Of a stretch of DNA of 64,000 nucleotides, positions 49,607-60,611 are shown one piece after another. The notes under the pieces are model-generated. The model saw only the letters and a list, made by a program, of their open reading frames with translations. It did not search any database and had not been told where the DNA came from. The translations under genes and the position numbers were made by a program. The stretch's first letter is position 1. Each line of letters begins with the position of its first letter. This DNA comes from Verpa conica (lineage: Eukaryota > Ascomycota > Pezizomycetes > Pezizales > Morchellaceae). The DNA is taken from the NCBI GenBank assembly GCA_033030425.1, contig JAUFSD010000002.1, positions 1,674,001 to 1,738,000 of the forward strand, in the 5' to 3' direction.

Positions 49607-50160
49607 ATATATGTTCTGGCCCGTTCAGGGGACGCTGCCTATCGGGGGGACGTCCCCTGAACGGGCCGGCCTGTTGGAGGGATATCCCCCCAATGGGCTA
49701 CCTGTTGGGGGGATATCCCTCCAATGGGTAGCTATAAATCAGTTTTATAGGGCATCCCCTGAACAGGTAGACAGCTATTTTACTCTATTAAATCCTATTT
49801 TACTCAAGTACATCGCTTATAAAGCACCCATATCTATCAGATAACATATAACTATTATTTACTACTAAAAAGCGCCCACAATATAAAAATCCCTAGAGAC
49901 AACAATGCATGGTATAAAATCACAAAAAATCTTAAAATAATCTCAGGATAGGCTGATATTTCTCTGACTACTCACTTAATTTATTTAGGATTTCCTGTAT
50001 TAATTGAGCTATGATTTATCACCTACCCATATGGGGGACACTGGTATCCCTCTAATAGGTAACCCATTCAGGGGATGCCTACCTGTCCGCTCCCAGGCTG
50101 GCCCGTTCAGGGGACGTCCCCGATAGGCAGGTCCCCCCAACGGGCCAGAACATATATATA
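49607..50160. mobile_element. GC-rich TIR element with nested palindromic ends
   Basis: The left end (49607-49667) and right end (about 50098-50160) are inverted: ATATATGTTCTGGCCCGTT on the left pairs with AACGGGCCAGAACATATAT on the right. Each end also carries internal hairpins. On the left, GGCCCGTTCAGGGGACG pairs perfectly with CGTCCCCTGAACGGGCC 16 bases later. GGGGGATATCCC-type palindromes follow. The interior of about 350 bp is AT-rich and non-coding (TTAATTGAGCTATGATTTAT). A diverged relative is at 60085-60391. Flanking ATATATA makes the target duplication hard to define. Confidence 0.7.
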
Positions 50161-50757
50161 ATGTACACCCGTGCACAAACCGCTCTTAGTCTTGATAAGG
50201 TGGGCATACTAGCTATAGTAGAGAACACCCTGAATATTGATTTTCACAAAGATACACGCGCATTTTATTCTTGAACGTATTGATGGCTTAATTGATGATA
50301 AAGTTTTTTGTTAATATATAAAATGTTATTTAAGCAAATCACTGTTCACATACGCAATCATAAGGAATAAACATAATTGGCACAACTCATATTTAGTCAC
50401 TAACAAAGGGAACTAGAGTTCTAGACTATTTCTTCTATTTCCTATTTATTTTGCTAGTCCCTCTTATAATTTCACACTCACCACTCATATTATCGTAAAA
50501 AGAACAGCTAGAAAACGAACCACCCTGTCTATCCTACCGGACCCAACCGCCCTACCACCTTGCCATAGAAAAATAATGAAAAAGAAAAGAAAAGATTTAT
50601 TTCCCCCGTCTATAGAATCCCGCATCCCGAACAAGCAAACAAGTGAAAATAGTAAACTAATGAAAGCAACCGTGTCTTCGCGTCGAATCATAACCTGCTA
50701 AACCATTGTAACCGTCTATAGGAACACCCCCACCACTCCTATTAACACCACGGCACC
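50161..50757. other. 3' flank of the eEF3 gene
   Basis: About 600 bp, mostly AT-rich, lies between the TIR element and the eEF3 stop codon. It includes the likely 3' UTR of eEF3. No gene seen. Confidence 0.45.
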
Positions 50758-53700
50758 TTAATCGGCCTCATCATCGGTATCGACTGGTTTGGGAGTACCC
50801 TTGGGACTGTTGAGCCACTCAAGGTACCTCAACCTCCTCCTCACTTCACGTTCCTTCAACTGGGCCCTAGTGAACTTCTTCTTCTTCGACTTCCTCTGCT
50901 TAAACTGCATATCCCCAGTATCCTCAGCATCGCTGTTGACAGCACTATTGACGGCACTGCTCTGAGCGCTACTGACGGCACTGCTTCCAGGTTGCGAGTC
51001 TATTGGGGCAGAAAGAAGTGCCCCGTTGATACCTTTCTTGATCATACGGCCAGCTTCGACATGCCATTCCTCGTTTGAGAGGGAGGAAACAAATTGGGCG
51101 TCGTGGGAGATGAGACAGACACCACCACGGAACTCCTTGATTGCAGTTGCAAGAGCACCAAGGGATTCACGATCAAGGTAATTGGTGGGTTCATCAAGGA
51201 TAAGTAAATGAGGCTTCGGCCACATGGCGGCAGCGATAACGACTTTATGATTTTAGCTTGAGCAATGTAGGAGGTAGGAGGAGGAAACAAACCCTTGACT
51301 TTTTGACCACCAGACAAGCCTCCAATCTCATTATTCATAGCGATATCAGCTGGTAGCCCAACATCCTCGAAGTGCTTGCTGATACTCGCCACATCTAACT
51401 CTCTGTAACCCATACCCTCTCTTGCACTCTCTGCATCGTCAAAGTCTTGCACAATTTTCCCAAATCCATGCTCCATCAAGGTTTCCCTCGAAATCATGTT
51501 ATTATACTTTGTCGGTAGTCCGTACCACTTGACTTCATACTGGAAACTCTTCTTCCACTTTTGTCTACCAATCAAGCTCTCAATCTTCTTTGGTCCACTT
51601 CCATCACCAAGATCGATCGGCTTCTCGAGTTGCGCCTTATCTTCTTCGGAAAGAAGGCGCGTATCCTTCATTGAGACCTCTTTGTCTACACCACTTGCGA
51701 AACGCCACTGGAGGTACTGGGACGGCGTCTTATCAAGATTCATAGATACGTGATGGAGTGACTGCTGTGCCATGTATCCAACACGTAAATTAGGATGTTT
51801 CTCAACTTTACCTTTCTGTGGGACCATTTCGCCAGTGAGGATCTTGACGAGAGTAGATTTTCCGGCTCCATTGGCACCAATGATGGCAACACGGGAGGAC
51901 AGTGACAGAGAACAAGTGATGTCATAGAGTGAGGGTTTGGGAGTGTTTGGGTATGTGTAGGTTACACCAGTCATCTTGATAATTGAGCGGGTGTTGGACT
52001 TTACTCCGGTGAGTAGGCCAGGAGGGGGAAAGAAAAATTTTACGGAAGAGGCGTCAAGGGTATAGTAAGCCTTCCCTTCAGGGCGAACCTTGACAAATCT
52101 TTAAAATTGTTAGTATTAATAAGGTATATATATTGTAGGAGTTGGGGGCTTACTCGGAAAGATTTCCCTTGTAGTATACAAGCTTCTTCTCTTCGTAATG
52201 GATAATATCTGTACAAACAGCGTCCAAAAATCTCGAGTCGTGGGAGACGATCAAAGAAGTAATCTCGGTGTGTGCCTTAAGGTAGTCCTGTAACCACTTG
52301 ACATTGGTAACATCCAAATGATTGGTCGGTTCGTCCAATAGAAGCACCTCTGCACGCTTCAACATAGCTTCTGCGAGCGCCAACTTCATCTTCCAACCCC
52401 CAGAAAGCTGCCCGACCATCATACCAGCTCTCTCACCCTCGAAGCCAACACTGCGAAGAGTCTCCTTGATCTCCTCCTCGGAATGACCAGTTTCACCAGC
52501 TTCACGAAGGGCAATCTGGATATACTCGACGATGCTCATGTCGCGTTCCTCACGCTCCTTGTGCTCGACAAAGCATGTCCTCAGTTCATCCTTGGATGGA
52601 AATCCCTCAAGCTTGCCCTCACTGATGGAACGCATCAGGGTTGATTTTCCGGCACCATTACGACCACAGAGTCCATAGCGGTGACCCTTGTGGAGTCTTA
52701 AGTTGGTGTGGTTAAGCAACATCATACCACCATAGGCAAGCGAGAACTCGGCATTGACAATCTCAACCTCAGTGTTACCATCATCTTCGACAACGCCATC
52801 ACCAAAACGCTTCAGAGTCTCCTCCTTGGCCCAGTTTTCGAGATCAGATGCAATGCTTTTGGCCTCCTCTTCACTATCTTCAGCTGAAACAATGTAGCGG
52901 AGATATGGAGCAGAACAATTATTGATACGCTTCCATTCACGGACGACGATAGCTTCTCTGAGCATACCGGCGACGTATTTGCGGACACCTTTGTTCTCCC
53001 ATGTCTTGATCTCAGAGTCCTTAATGTGGCAGCGGCCGATAAGCTGGGCTTCGACATCCTCGACAGATATACGTTCTGGGGTGGAATCGTCAACACCAAC
53101 AGCACCGCTCTTCATGGCCTTTTCCATGGTGGCATTCGCACTCTTAGCGAGGGAACGGACGACAGGTAAACTAGCTGTATCTTCGATACGCTTCACACCA
53201 GGTTGGAGACGGGGAAGGAACTCGCGGGCCTCGACGGGGTCGTGGACAAGCTTGGTCAAATTCTCCACAACAATGACAGTTTGGCGGAGGACATCTTGAG
53301 AGGTTTGAGGGGATGTGAGGGATCGCTCAAGGAGAGGGGTAAGAAGGGAAAGTACAGGGGATGTGACGACAGCGATGAAGGTGGTTTGGCTAGTTACCGT
53401 TAGATAAAATAGTTAAAACATAGTATGCTGGGAAACAAACCTGAGATCGTGAATAGCCTTCTGAAGAGTCTCCTTTGAGGGCTCTTTCATGGTTTTGATT
53501 AAAGTTGGGATATGTTTGGAAACATCATCATTGCTGAGTAGTTTACTTAAGCTGGTCATAGTCTTGACGGCAGCTCCGGAAACCTCCTTCTTGAGGTCGT
53601 GCATACCGCTTTCTACAACAGGGATAAGTTTCTCAAGTTCACGACCCATGACATTTTTTAAAAATCCGTCTTTCGCAGCGGCCTTCTCGGCTACTTTTCC

Positions 53701-54207
53701 AATCTGCTGTAGGGCCCCAACGCGGCCTTGCCACTTTGCACCAGGGCTTTTCAAGTACTCGATGAGAACCCGGACAAGACCAACAACTAACCCTTCCTCC
53801 TTTAATAGAGCGAAGATAGCATCGATAGCGTACTGAGCGCTCTCGCGAACAACGGACCCCTTATCGGCCAACCCATCAAAAACATTGGCAAGAGTTGACT
53901 GCAGCAACAGGATCTCTGTCATGGGAGACTTGATTGGGAGCGACTCGTATAAAGCACCGTAAACGATCATGGCCGACTCTCTGTTCGTGCCGGATTTCTT
54001 ATCATTGGCTGCCTTGGCGAGGGCGGGGATCAACTGGTCGAGGTAATGGTGCGCCACCGCCGGGTCGGCAGTGATGGCTGAGCATAGAGCAAGAGAGGCA
54101 TCAAGAGAAGCCTGTGATGTTTTTGCAGAAAAGACAGCAGTGAGGCTAGAGGGGATATCAATATCGAGTGATAGAGAGGCCATCGAGGCGTCGAGGGCTC
54201 CGGGCAT
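50758..54207 (-). CDS. TEF3: Translation elongation factor 3 (eEF3), ABC-F ATPase
   Basis: Four minus-strand exons (54207-53441, 53389-52154, 52098-51293, 51242-50758) join to 1097 residues, close to the usual 1040-1060 plus a short N-terminal extension; Met-9 is an alternative start. HEAT repeats fill roughly residues 10-310. ABC domain 1 has Walker A GRNGAGKS near 498, signature LSGGW near 586 and Walker B LLLDEPTNHLD. ABC domain 2 has GANGAGKS near 742, an inserted chromodomain (FQYEVKWYGL) near 860, signature GLSGGQK and ILDEPTNYLD. The tail is basic (KQRKSKKKKFTR), as expected for ribosome binding. The fungal factor binds the ribosome E-site region and uses ATP to help eject deacylated tRNA and complete translocation. 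The symbol follows other fungi (also YEF3). The upstream leader is strongly C/T-rich on the coding strand, as in highly expressed genes. Confidence 0.97.
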
Positions 54208-54700
54208 CTGACGAGGGTGGGGGTATCGGGGGAGAGACGACTAGTGGAAAAAAAAGAGAATGTTGGGAAAGGAACAGATAGCCGCCAGAAAAAAATGAAG
54301 TAAGCACTAGCTGTCTATTTTTACGACTCGAAAACAAAAAGTGCGTTCCGAAGAAGAACTGGAAGCAAGAGGGCGTAACAAAGAATTGAGGGGAGATTTG
54401 GCGAATCGGGGGAGTTCCGGGTGTCTCCTGAGAGCTAGCTGTGTCTTTTTCTCGGAGAAAAAGCAGCAAAAGACTCGAGCTGGGGAGAGAAGTGAGAGAA
54501 GGGAGCGAAGGAAGGGAGGGAGGGGGGAAGAAAGGGAGGGGAGATGAAAAATCTCAGAGTGGAGATGTGTCTTCTCAAGAAAGGAAAGAATGAAGTCTAG
54601 AAGGATAGGATAGAAGCTTCCCACATAAAAAAAAAAGAACGGAGAGGGGTCATCTTTTCCGCCAAGCTTTTCACATGAGGCTAGTCCACCCGTCCCAGAG
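54208..54700 (-). promoter_or_regulatory. Pyrimidine-rich leader and promoter of eEF3
   Basis: On the coding (minus) strand this region is dominated by C and T, with CTCCCCTCCCTTTCTTCC and CCTCCCTCCCTTCC blocks at about 54490-54545 and a T-run at 54630. It also holds a 9-bp hairpin, CTTTTTCTC/GAGAAAAAG, at about 54446-54464. Such tracts commonly mark the transcription start zone of abundant fungal transcripts. Overlapping ORFs here (54158-54705) are low-complexity artefacts. Confidence 0.5.
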
Positions 54701-55745
54701 ATCATGCCTATCTCATTACTAATTAGACGCAGAGCCTCAACTCTCTTATCTCATCACTGGATAGGCAGCTCAACTCTCGGGTTCTTTAATGGTATCACCA
54801 GTATCAGCGGATTGAAGGGCAAGCCTTCTCACTGTGATGGAGGGTTCAACTCTCAGGCCCTTTTGCTGGATGGAGGAGTTTCTCTCTTGGTGTAAGGCGG
54901 GAGGTGCAAAGTGCAAGGTGTAAGACGGGGTCCCACTGGAGAAAGAAATAACTGGGAGGAGAGATCAACTTCTCTGCCAAGATTTCCCTGGGACTAGTCT
55001 ACTCGTCTCATAACCTTAAAAGCCTTCATTACTAATCACATGGAGAGCCTCGCATTTACTGTGACCTGGCCCCATGCATGGCCTCTCACTCGCTGCCCGC
55101 GAGATGGGAGAATTCCCTAAATCTGGACTGACTTATTGCGATACTAGTAGATGCAACTCTCTAATCTACGTTAGGAATCATTAGAAGCCTCATGAGAGCT
55201 GACACTCTCTTCTGATATTGTAAAAGAATATACTACATTATTAAAAGTAGCTTCGATTAGGAGCCCTCAGCCCATGGCCCACACATAACGTGCTACGCTC
55301 CTTGGGAAATTAATTTTCTTCCATAGAACTGTTCTACCGGTTATTGGTTCTGGTGGGTTCCACCACCAAAAGAGCTCAATATGTTTGGCCTTAAACACAG
55401 ACATTGTTTGTGGAAATCCTGGTGCTATCACTTAATTTTTAGCTGTCGTGGTCAATCTTCAACTATTGTGGAGCAAACATCTCAACGAAACACCAACTTT
55501 GTATGTATTGGAAGCGGTGTCTACTTAGATTAGTGTAATCGTGGGAAGGGTCGCTACGGCCAGTCGAAAACTGTTCTGGTATCTTAGCCTTTTTCCGGAT
55601 AGAAGCACCACAACAACCTCATTCCTTCAATCATATTCCTCGAGGCTGTTTATGGTTTTATTTTTGTAACCAAATGGAGCGTAAGTGTCAAGAAAAGGTT
55701 CTTTAGGTGGGCACTCACATAATAACAAGTATCAAAGAGGAAGCC
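54701..55745. other. Intergenic DNA
   Basis: No gene is supported. Short phrases recur (GCTCAACTCTC, AGCCTC near 54733-54870 and again near 55045-55210), hinting at degenerate local duplication. Confidence 0.35.
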
Positions 55746-56063
55746 CTAGCCTTCTGTTGACATAAAATTGTGTTCGAATAACAAGGCGTTAAAAGAATTA
55801 AATACTTTGAGTGAGATCATAAAAGTATCTATGGCGTAGCTTGACATCTGACCTAGCGCATCTGACACGGCACATTTGGCCGGCAATAGAATCTTTTCGT
55901 AAGCGCCTTGAGTTATTAACACCTGAGTATGTTCGGTGGAGTGACGTCTGTAAGAGATACCAGTAATACTCATAATGTGCTGGGGAAATAGTGGATCTAC
56001 AATTTTTGGGCGGCGTATAGCCTCGATCTCTCTCAAGAAGCTATTACGGCTAGATCGAGACAC
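55746..56063 (-). CDS. Unassigned short ORF, possible gene relic
   Basis: The frame is about 105 codons on the minus strand with protein-like composition (FLREIEAIRRPKIVDPLFP, KILLPAKCAVSDALGQM) but no ATG at its apparent start, no recognised domain and a stop shortly upstream. It lies between two diverged direct repeats of about 55 bp (55678-55733 and 56609-56664, sharing GTCAAGAAAA, TTTAGGT and CACT). The whole block may therefore be a decayed mobile element or gene fragment. Confidence 0.2.
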   Translation of the reverse strand: MSRSSRNSFLREIEAIRRPKIVDPLFPQHIMSITGISYRRHSTEHTQVLITQGAYEKILLPAKCAVSDALGQMSSYAIDTFMISLKVFNSFNALLFEHNFMSTEG

Positions 56064-57722
56064 ATCGGGGCCTTATCATGCATGTATGATATATATGCCG
56101 AGCAGGCCTCCCTTGGGATCGTACACCACAATTACTCATAGTTTAATGGCGCTTTGGGAATGGACTGCATGTGTATCATATGGAATCTAAGGCTTCTGCT
56201 GTGTTTGGATGCGCCTGCTTAGTTTATTCCCCAAAATCCATGAAGCTATGAGTGCTCATAAAAAGCTGACTTTTTGAGCGGGCTGCCTTTGCATAAGTAC
56301 AATCATAAACCACAGTTCTGTATAGTATGTAGGCCTAACGCACTCAAAAAATTAGCGGTTATTTTTGAAAGGCTCTACAGCTACGTTGTGGAGATATGGG
56401 AGAATGGTATCATACCGGAGTTCAAAAGATATGTTTATTGTATATATTGAGGTTTCGATAAATATAATTCGGCTATGTAGTGAAAGGTCTTTATTAGAGT
56501 GGATAGAAAGGATGATTTTCGGGCCTCCTTTTCTCGAGTGGTTGTGGTCTTTACTTTGGAGGTGGAAATAAGCTTTATCTATGAGTATTTTTAAGCGTTA
56601 AAGCGCGTGTAGGTCAAGAAAAAGGCTTTTTAGGTAACCCACTAGTCATAACACGTACACATCATACGTATGAGAATTGTCTGGGGTGAAGAAAACACGC
56701 TGTTATCTGTGGTATAGGCACCCTGGAATACTTAATGGGCTAACCCAGAAGTCTTAGTTTTATCTTTTCCCCTATCTCTTGTTCTAAGTCTACTCAATCA
56801 AACTCGCGATTAACGCTATCATTGCTTGATCTTTGAATCCACTAATCTTCGCTGGATTAACCAGAAAGGCTCTCCGTGGTGACTGGCACTTTTAGGAATC
56901 GCAGATGGATAAGTTCATAGGGGAACTTTTGATGACTCTCGGTGTGTTTTTACTATTTATCTATACCTCTATGGCTCTCCAGCCACTTATTGCACTACTT
57001 GACTGGGCCTTAAATCTATCTCTGGCACAAACGGGGCTTCTATTTGGTCTAGTTCATAGAAGACGAAGGTATAGAGAAGATATACATCTATAATATCTAT
57101 ACTCCCGCCTAATGGGTATCCAAGAGATTTTCTAGGGTCTCCATTAGACGTGGTGCGTTAGTGCTCATCTTATAGCTATGGAATTATGCCGATGACTACC
57201 GGTGGGAATTGAGGGTTGAAACGGCTTCTTGGCAAGAGCTTTTGTGCCGAGCACAGTGGGGTCCTTGTAGCGTAAGTTTTTGCGGCTGGTGGATGATTTA
57301 AATAAAACCTGTTCTCATTCAGTGAGTTATTCCGATAGATCATTTGACTTTAGCTTCTGTAGGGATACGGAGTTTTTTCGTAAGGAAAGGTAGACTTGTT
57401 TTCGAAACCCCAAAATGATTTGATTGATACGTACTAGCTGTGAGTCACTATATGAGATGGGTAAATAATGGAATGATGTTAATTCAGCCATTAATTAGGC
57501 TATAATTTTTGACGTTAAAAGAATGTAGAATCTTATAGGGTTGTATAGGGGTACGTTTGTCATAGAAAATTAATGTCGGATGTATGGTTTTTTATCGGAC
57601 GAGAAATTGATCAAAAGCGTGTACAAGATTAAAAGAAGAAAGTAGAAGCTAAGCAGAAAGTAGAAGCTAAGTAGAAAATGAAACATCATGAAAAATTTCA
57701 CTATCTATAAGAAATAGAAACT
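56064..57722. other. Intergenic DNA
   Basis: Contains the second copy of the direct repeat (56609-56664). ORFs at 56365 and 56905 are short and unrecognised. The imperfect phrase AGTAGAAGCTAAG(C/T)AGAAA is tandemly repeated at about 57642-57680, next to the zinc-finger gene's 3' end. Confidence 0.4.
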
Positions 57723-58691
57723 TTATCCCTTCTCACAAGATTCCTTCTCCCTAGTAAATATAGCCATCTTCGGTTCCAGGCCTCTGAGTCTTACGCGTCT
57801 AAACCTGCTATGCATCTTCGGAATATCCTCGTGATGAACTAATCTCCTATGTTGGAGAAGGTTATCACTCCGGTTAAACCCCTTCTTACCAACACGAGTA
57901 CAATTAGGATTAGGGCAATCAAGCAACTTTCGAATAGTATTTCTAGCATGCATATGAACCGTATTAAAATGACGGTTGAAATCATTCCGGATTGTGAAGA
58001 CCGAAGAACAATTGTTACTACCAAGACAAAATATCGTTAATAAATTCCCTTCGCGGGAGCAGTAGTGAGGGCCACTGTGGTATGTAAGTTAGCAAAGTTA
58101 ATGCTAGCAGGTAGAGAAGACAGCTTGCCTTAGACCCCCACCGCAACAATGAACAGGGTCGTCAGGTGGGTTTTTGGCATCATCAAGAGGGACTATAGGA
58201 TTCGCGGCAGTCTGGGTAGTGTATGGAGGCGGTATTTTGGGTGACTTTATGTCTTGAGCTTGAATGATATTGTCGGGAGAACTGTATTGATGAATCCCGG
58301 GATCTGGGAGCCATTCTTGAGGTATGAAACAGTTGTTATCAGGGTATGAGGGATATAGATTTAGTCTGGGTGTAGCAGGAGATTGGCCTTTTCTTGTATC
58401 GAATAATGACATTAATGCGGGTTGTAGTGAATCTTGAGTATTATAAGGAATAAGCTGTTGGTAGAATTGGTCGTAGGAGGTAGCTGGATAACTTTGAGGG
58501 ACTGCCAACCCAGTGGAGATGGTACCGTCAAGCCCACTGGGAAAGAGAATGGTGTCTTGTATGGCTGTTAAAACCGAGTGCTGCTGTTCGATTCTGATTG
58601 GGGAGTTTCCTATTCCTTTATAATTTATGGCTATAGACAGGCAGACCGTATCTGGTAGCCAACTGAGCTTCTGCCATGTAATCAACTGCAT
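57723..58691 (-). CDS. C2H2 zinc-finger protein with a GC-AG intron
   Basis: Exon 1 (58691-58129) and exon 2 (58074-57723) join in phase to 304 residues only if the intron starts with GC: AG/GCAAGC at 58128, a GCTAAC branch site, and CCACAG at 58075. No GT donor in the right phase was found. The N-terminal 190 residues are Pro/Gln/Ser/Thr-rich (IPYNTQDSLQPALM), as in activation regions. Exon 2 has a finger FCLGSNNCSSVF..FNRHFNTVH (C-x5-C-x12-H-x4-H) and a second, CPNPNC..GFNRSDNLLQHRRLVH. The second is closely similar to the finger encoded at 60612-60824 (shared GFxxxxNLLQHR(R/K)LVH). A probable DNA-binding regulator; targets unknown. The start is the ATG at 58691; an extra N-terminal intron is possible. 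Confidence 0.6.
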
Positions 58692-60084
58692 CACTATTAG
58701 CTTGTAAATAAAAGTTATACATTTCAGTACTCAGTCTCTCATTTTAGCATAGATCTAGCAATCATAATCTGGGTGTGTAAAGAAACGAGTTGTAGGTGGG
58801 CTGAATGTAGTACAAAAACCAGCTCAAGATAACCTTTTTCCTGTAAAGAATTGGCAGAGAGTGAAAGATTTTAAGGACAACTTTTTTTTCGATACCGAAG
58901 ACTACCTTATTGCTTATACAGATTTTATGAGGCTGTCTTCGGTATATAGATCAGGCTCGATATATATCAGGCTGATATGCATTGGGTGACTCGGACAGTC
59001 ACATTCATATAGTTGTCTTGGGTGGTTAGGAGGGTTTAGTGACGGGTAGGGCCGGGGCCAAAGTCTCCAATTGCAATCACCCTCCACACCATGTGAATTT
59101 CTACTTTGTCTACGTAGCGTAGGCTCTATAGTTCTGGCTAGCGTGTTATCGTAGGTATTATATTATCTCTAAAGTAGTTGCACAGATGTAAGGGTCATAT
59201 TGTTTTTTGAAGACTATAGACTCACCGACTTCATGGTGACGAGTTCTGACCTCTTGTATAGTACATTCCATAGATGAACGGCATTAGATGAGCAAATTCC
59301 ATGCGATGATATCATCTTGCCCCGGCCCCTCTTTTAACTTTTTGTGAGTATCACTCTCACAATGACCTTCCTTGTCCTTTGACACGTGGTTATATGGCCG
59401 TCGGGGCTATTCTTTGGCCTTAGTATTTCTTTTCGATATAATATAATAGCCATACATAATTCCTTTATATAACTGTGTATGTTAATAATTTCTCGGAGCG
59501 AGCCCCTCTTAGTATAGTTAGCTAACGTACCTAGCTGCACTATATTTTGCTATTTTGTTTGTCTAGGTTTTTGGTGGGTATCAGGTAAGTACGCTACGTT
59601 GAGGTGCCGATATTTGTTAGGCAAGGCTGTAGTATCCTTAGAGTGTTTAAGTATTCCACACGTGTAGAATACTTAGAGTATATTGTGTGGACCTTTCGGA
59701 CTTTCTGGGCTTTATTTGCAGGGATAACCCAGGATAATTAAGGCGTCGTTCAAAGATCATGTCGTGCTCCGTGCAACAGTCGATCCTATTTTCGGGAGCG
59801 CTCGGCACTAGGGCTTCCGGATAGTGATTTCTTGCACATCATGATTTTACAGAGGTAGGAACTGCTAGAAAATTATTTAAAATATATTTTACTGTTGGTG
59901 GTATGTTACATACGTATACCGGTGCCAGCGCACTGGATCCAGTAGCCTCGTGCGTAAAAGTCGTAGATATTGTATGCAATGGTCGGAGACTGTTTATCAG
60001 TATATCTATCTTGTTGAATTCTAGTACACTATTGACAGTAGTAAAATGGGGTCGAAACATTTTTAGTTTAGAAGATCCTATGTA
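58692..60084. other. Intergenic DNA with two short hairpins
   Basis: Hairpins: ATACCGAAGAC with GTCTTCGGTAT at about 58893-58945, and TAAGTATTC with GAATACTTA around CACACGTGT at about 59647-59674. The ORFs present (59334, 59839) are not protein-like. No gene supported. Confidence 0.4.
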
Positions 60085-60391
60085 AATGTTCTGGGCCGTT
60101 TGGAGAACGTGCCTATCGGGGGGACATCCTCTATATGGGCCAGCCTACGTCCCCTGTATGCGTAAGGACATACAAAAACCCCTGGCTACAGAAAAGCACC
60201 CAGAACAAAGCCTCCAGCCCCCTACAAATTTAATAAAGCATTGTATAAAATCTAAAAAAATTTCAAATATAATTCATATTTTCTAGCTATTGTTCCTACT
60301 CTTTTGAGTATACCTATATTAATTGAGCTATACTTTGTTGGCTTGCCCATGAGTGTCCCTCCAGCGGGTAGGGCATCTACCAGGACATAAA
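60085..60391. mobile_element. Decayed relative of the 49607-50160 TIR element
   Basis: It begins ATGTTCTGGGCCGTT and continues GTGCCTATCGGGGGGAC, matching the left TIR of the larger element. The interior shares GTATAAAATC and TATTAATTGAGCTAT, and the right end has CCAGCGGGTAGGGCATC and ACCAGGACATA, a worn version of the other right end. It is shorter by about 250 bp and more diverged. It lies 3' of the NACHT-ankyrin gene. Confidence 0.55.
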
Positions 60392-60611
60392 CACATTAGG
60401 TTCGTTGGCCTCATGCTCATAGGTCCCATTGACTATTATGTAGACTGTTCTCTAGATCACCTTTCTACAAATAATATATAGTCATGTGTACTTTACGCTT
60501 TTATATTCAAATCTGAGGTTCATAATTTAACAATCAATTTAAAAAATTTGCGTTGATAGTTCCATTACATGTAGTATAATGGTAGCTCGACACTGAGTCT
60601 TTCCTACAATC
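60392..60611. other. Short 3' flank of the NACHT-ankyrin gene
   Basis: AT-rich, about 220 bp; probably includes the 3' UTR of the gene ending at 60612. Confidence 0.4.

Noticed and set aside
52812..53836. Antisense and alternative-frame ORFs within eEF3
   Set aside because: Shadows of the eEF3 reading frame with no independent support.
54158..54705. ORFs of 103 and 132 codons upstream of eEF3
   Set aside because: They read through the pyrimidine-rich leader and overlap the eEF3 start; composition is Ser/Phe/Pro low-complexity.
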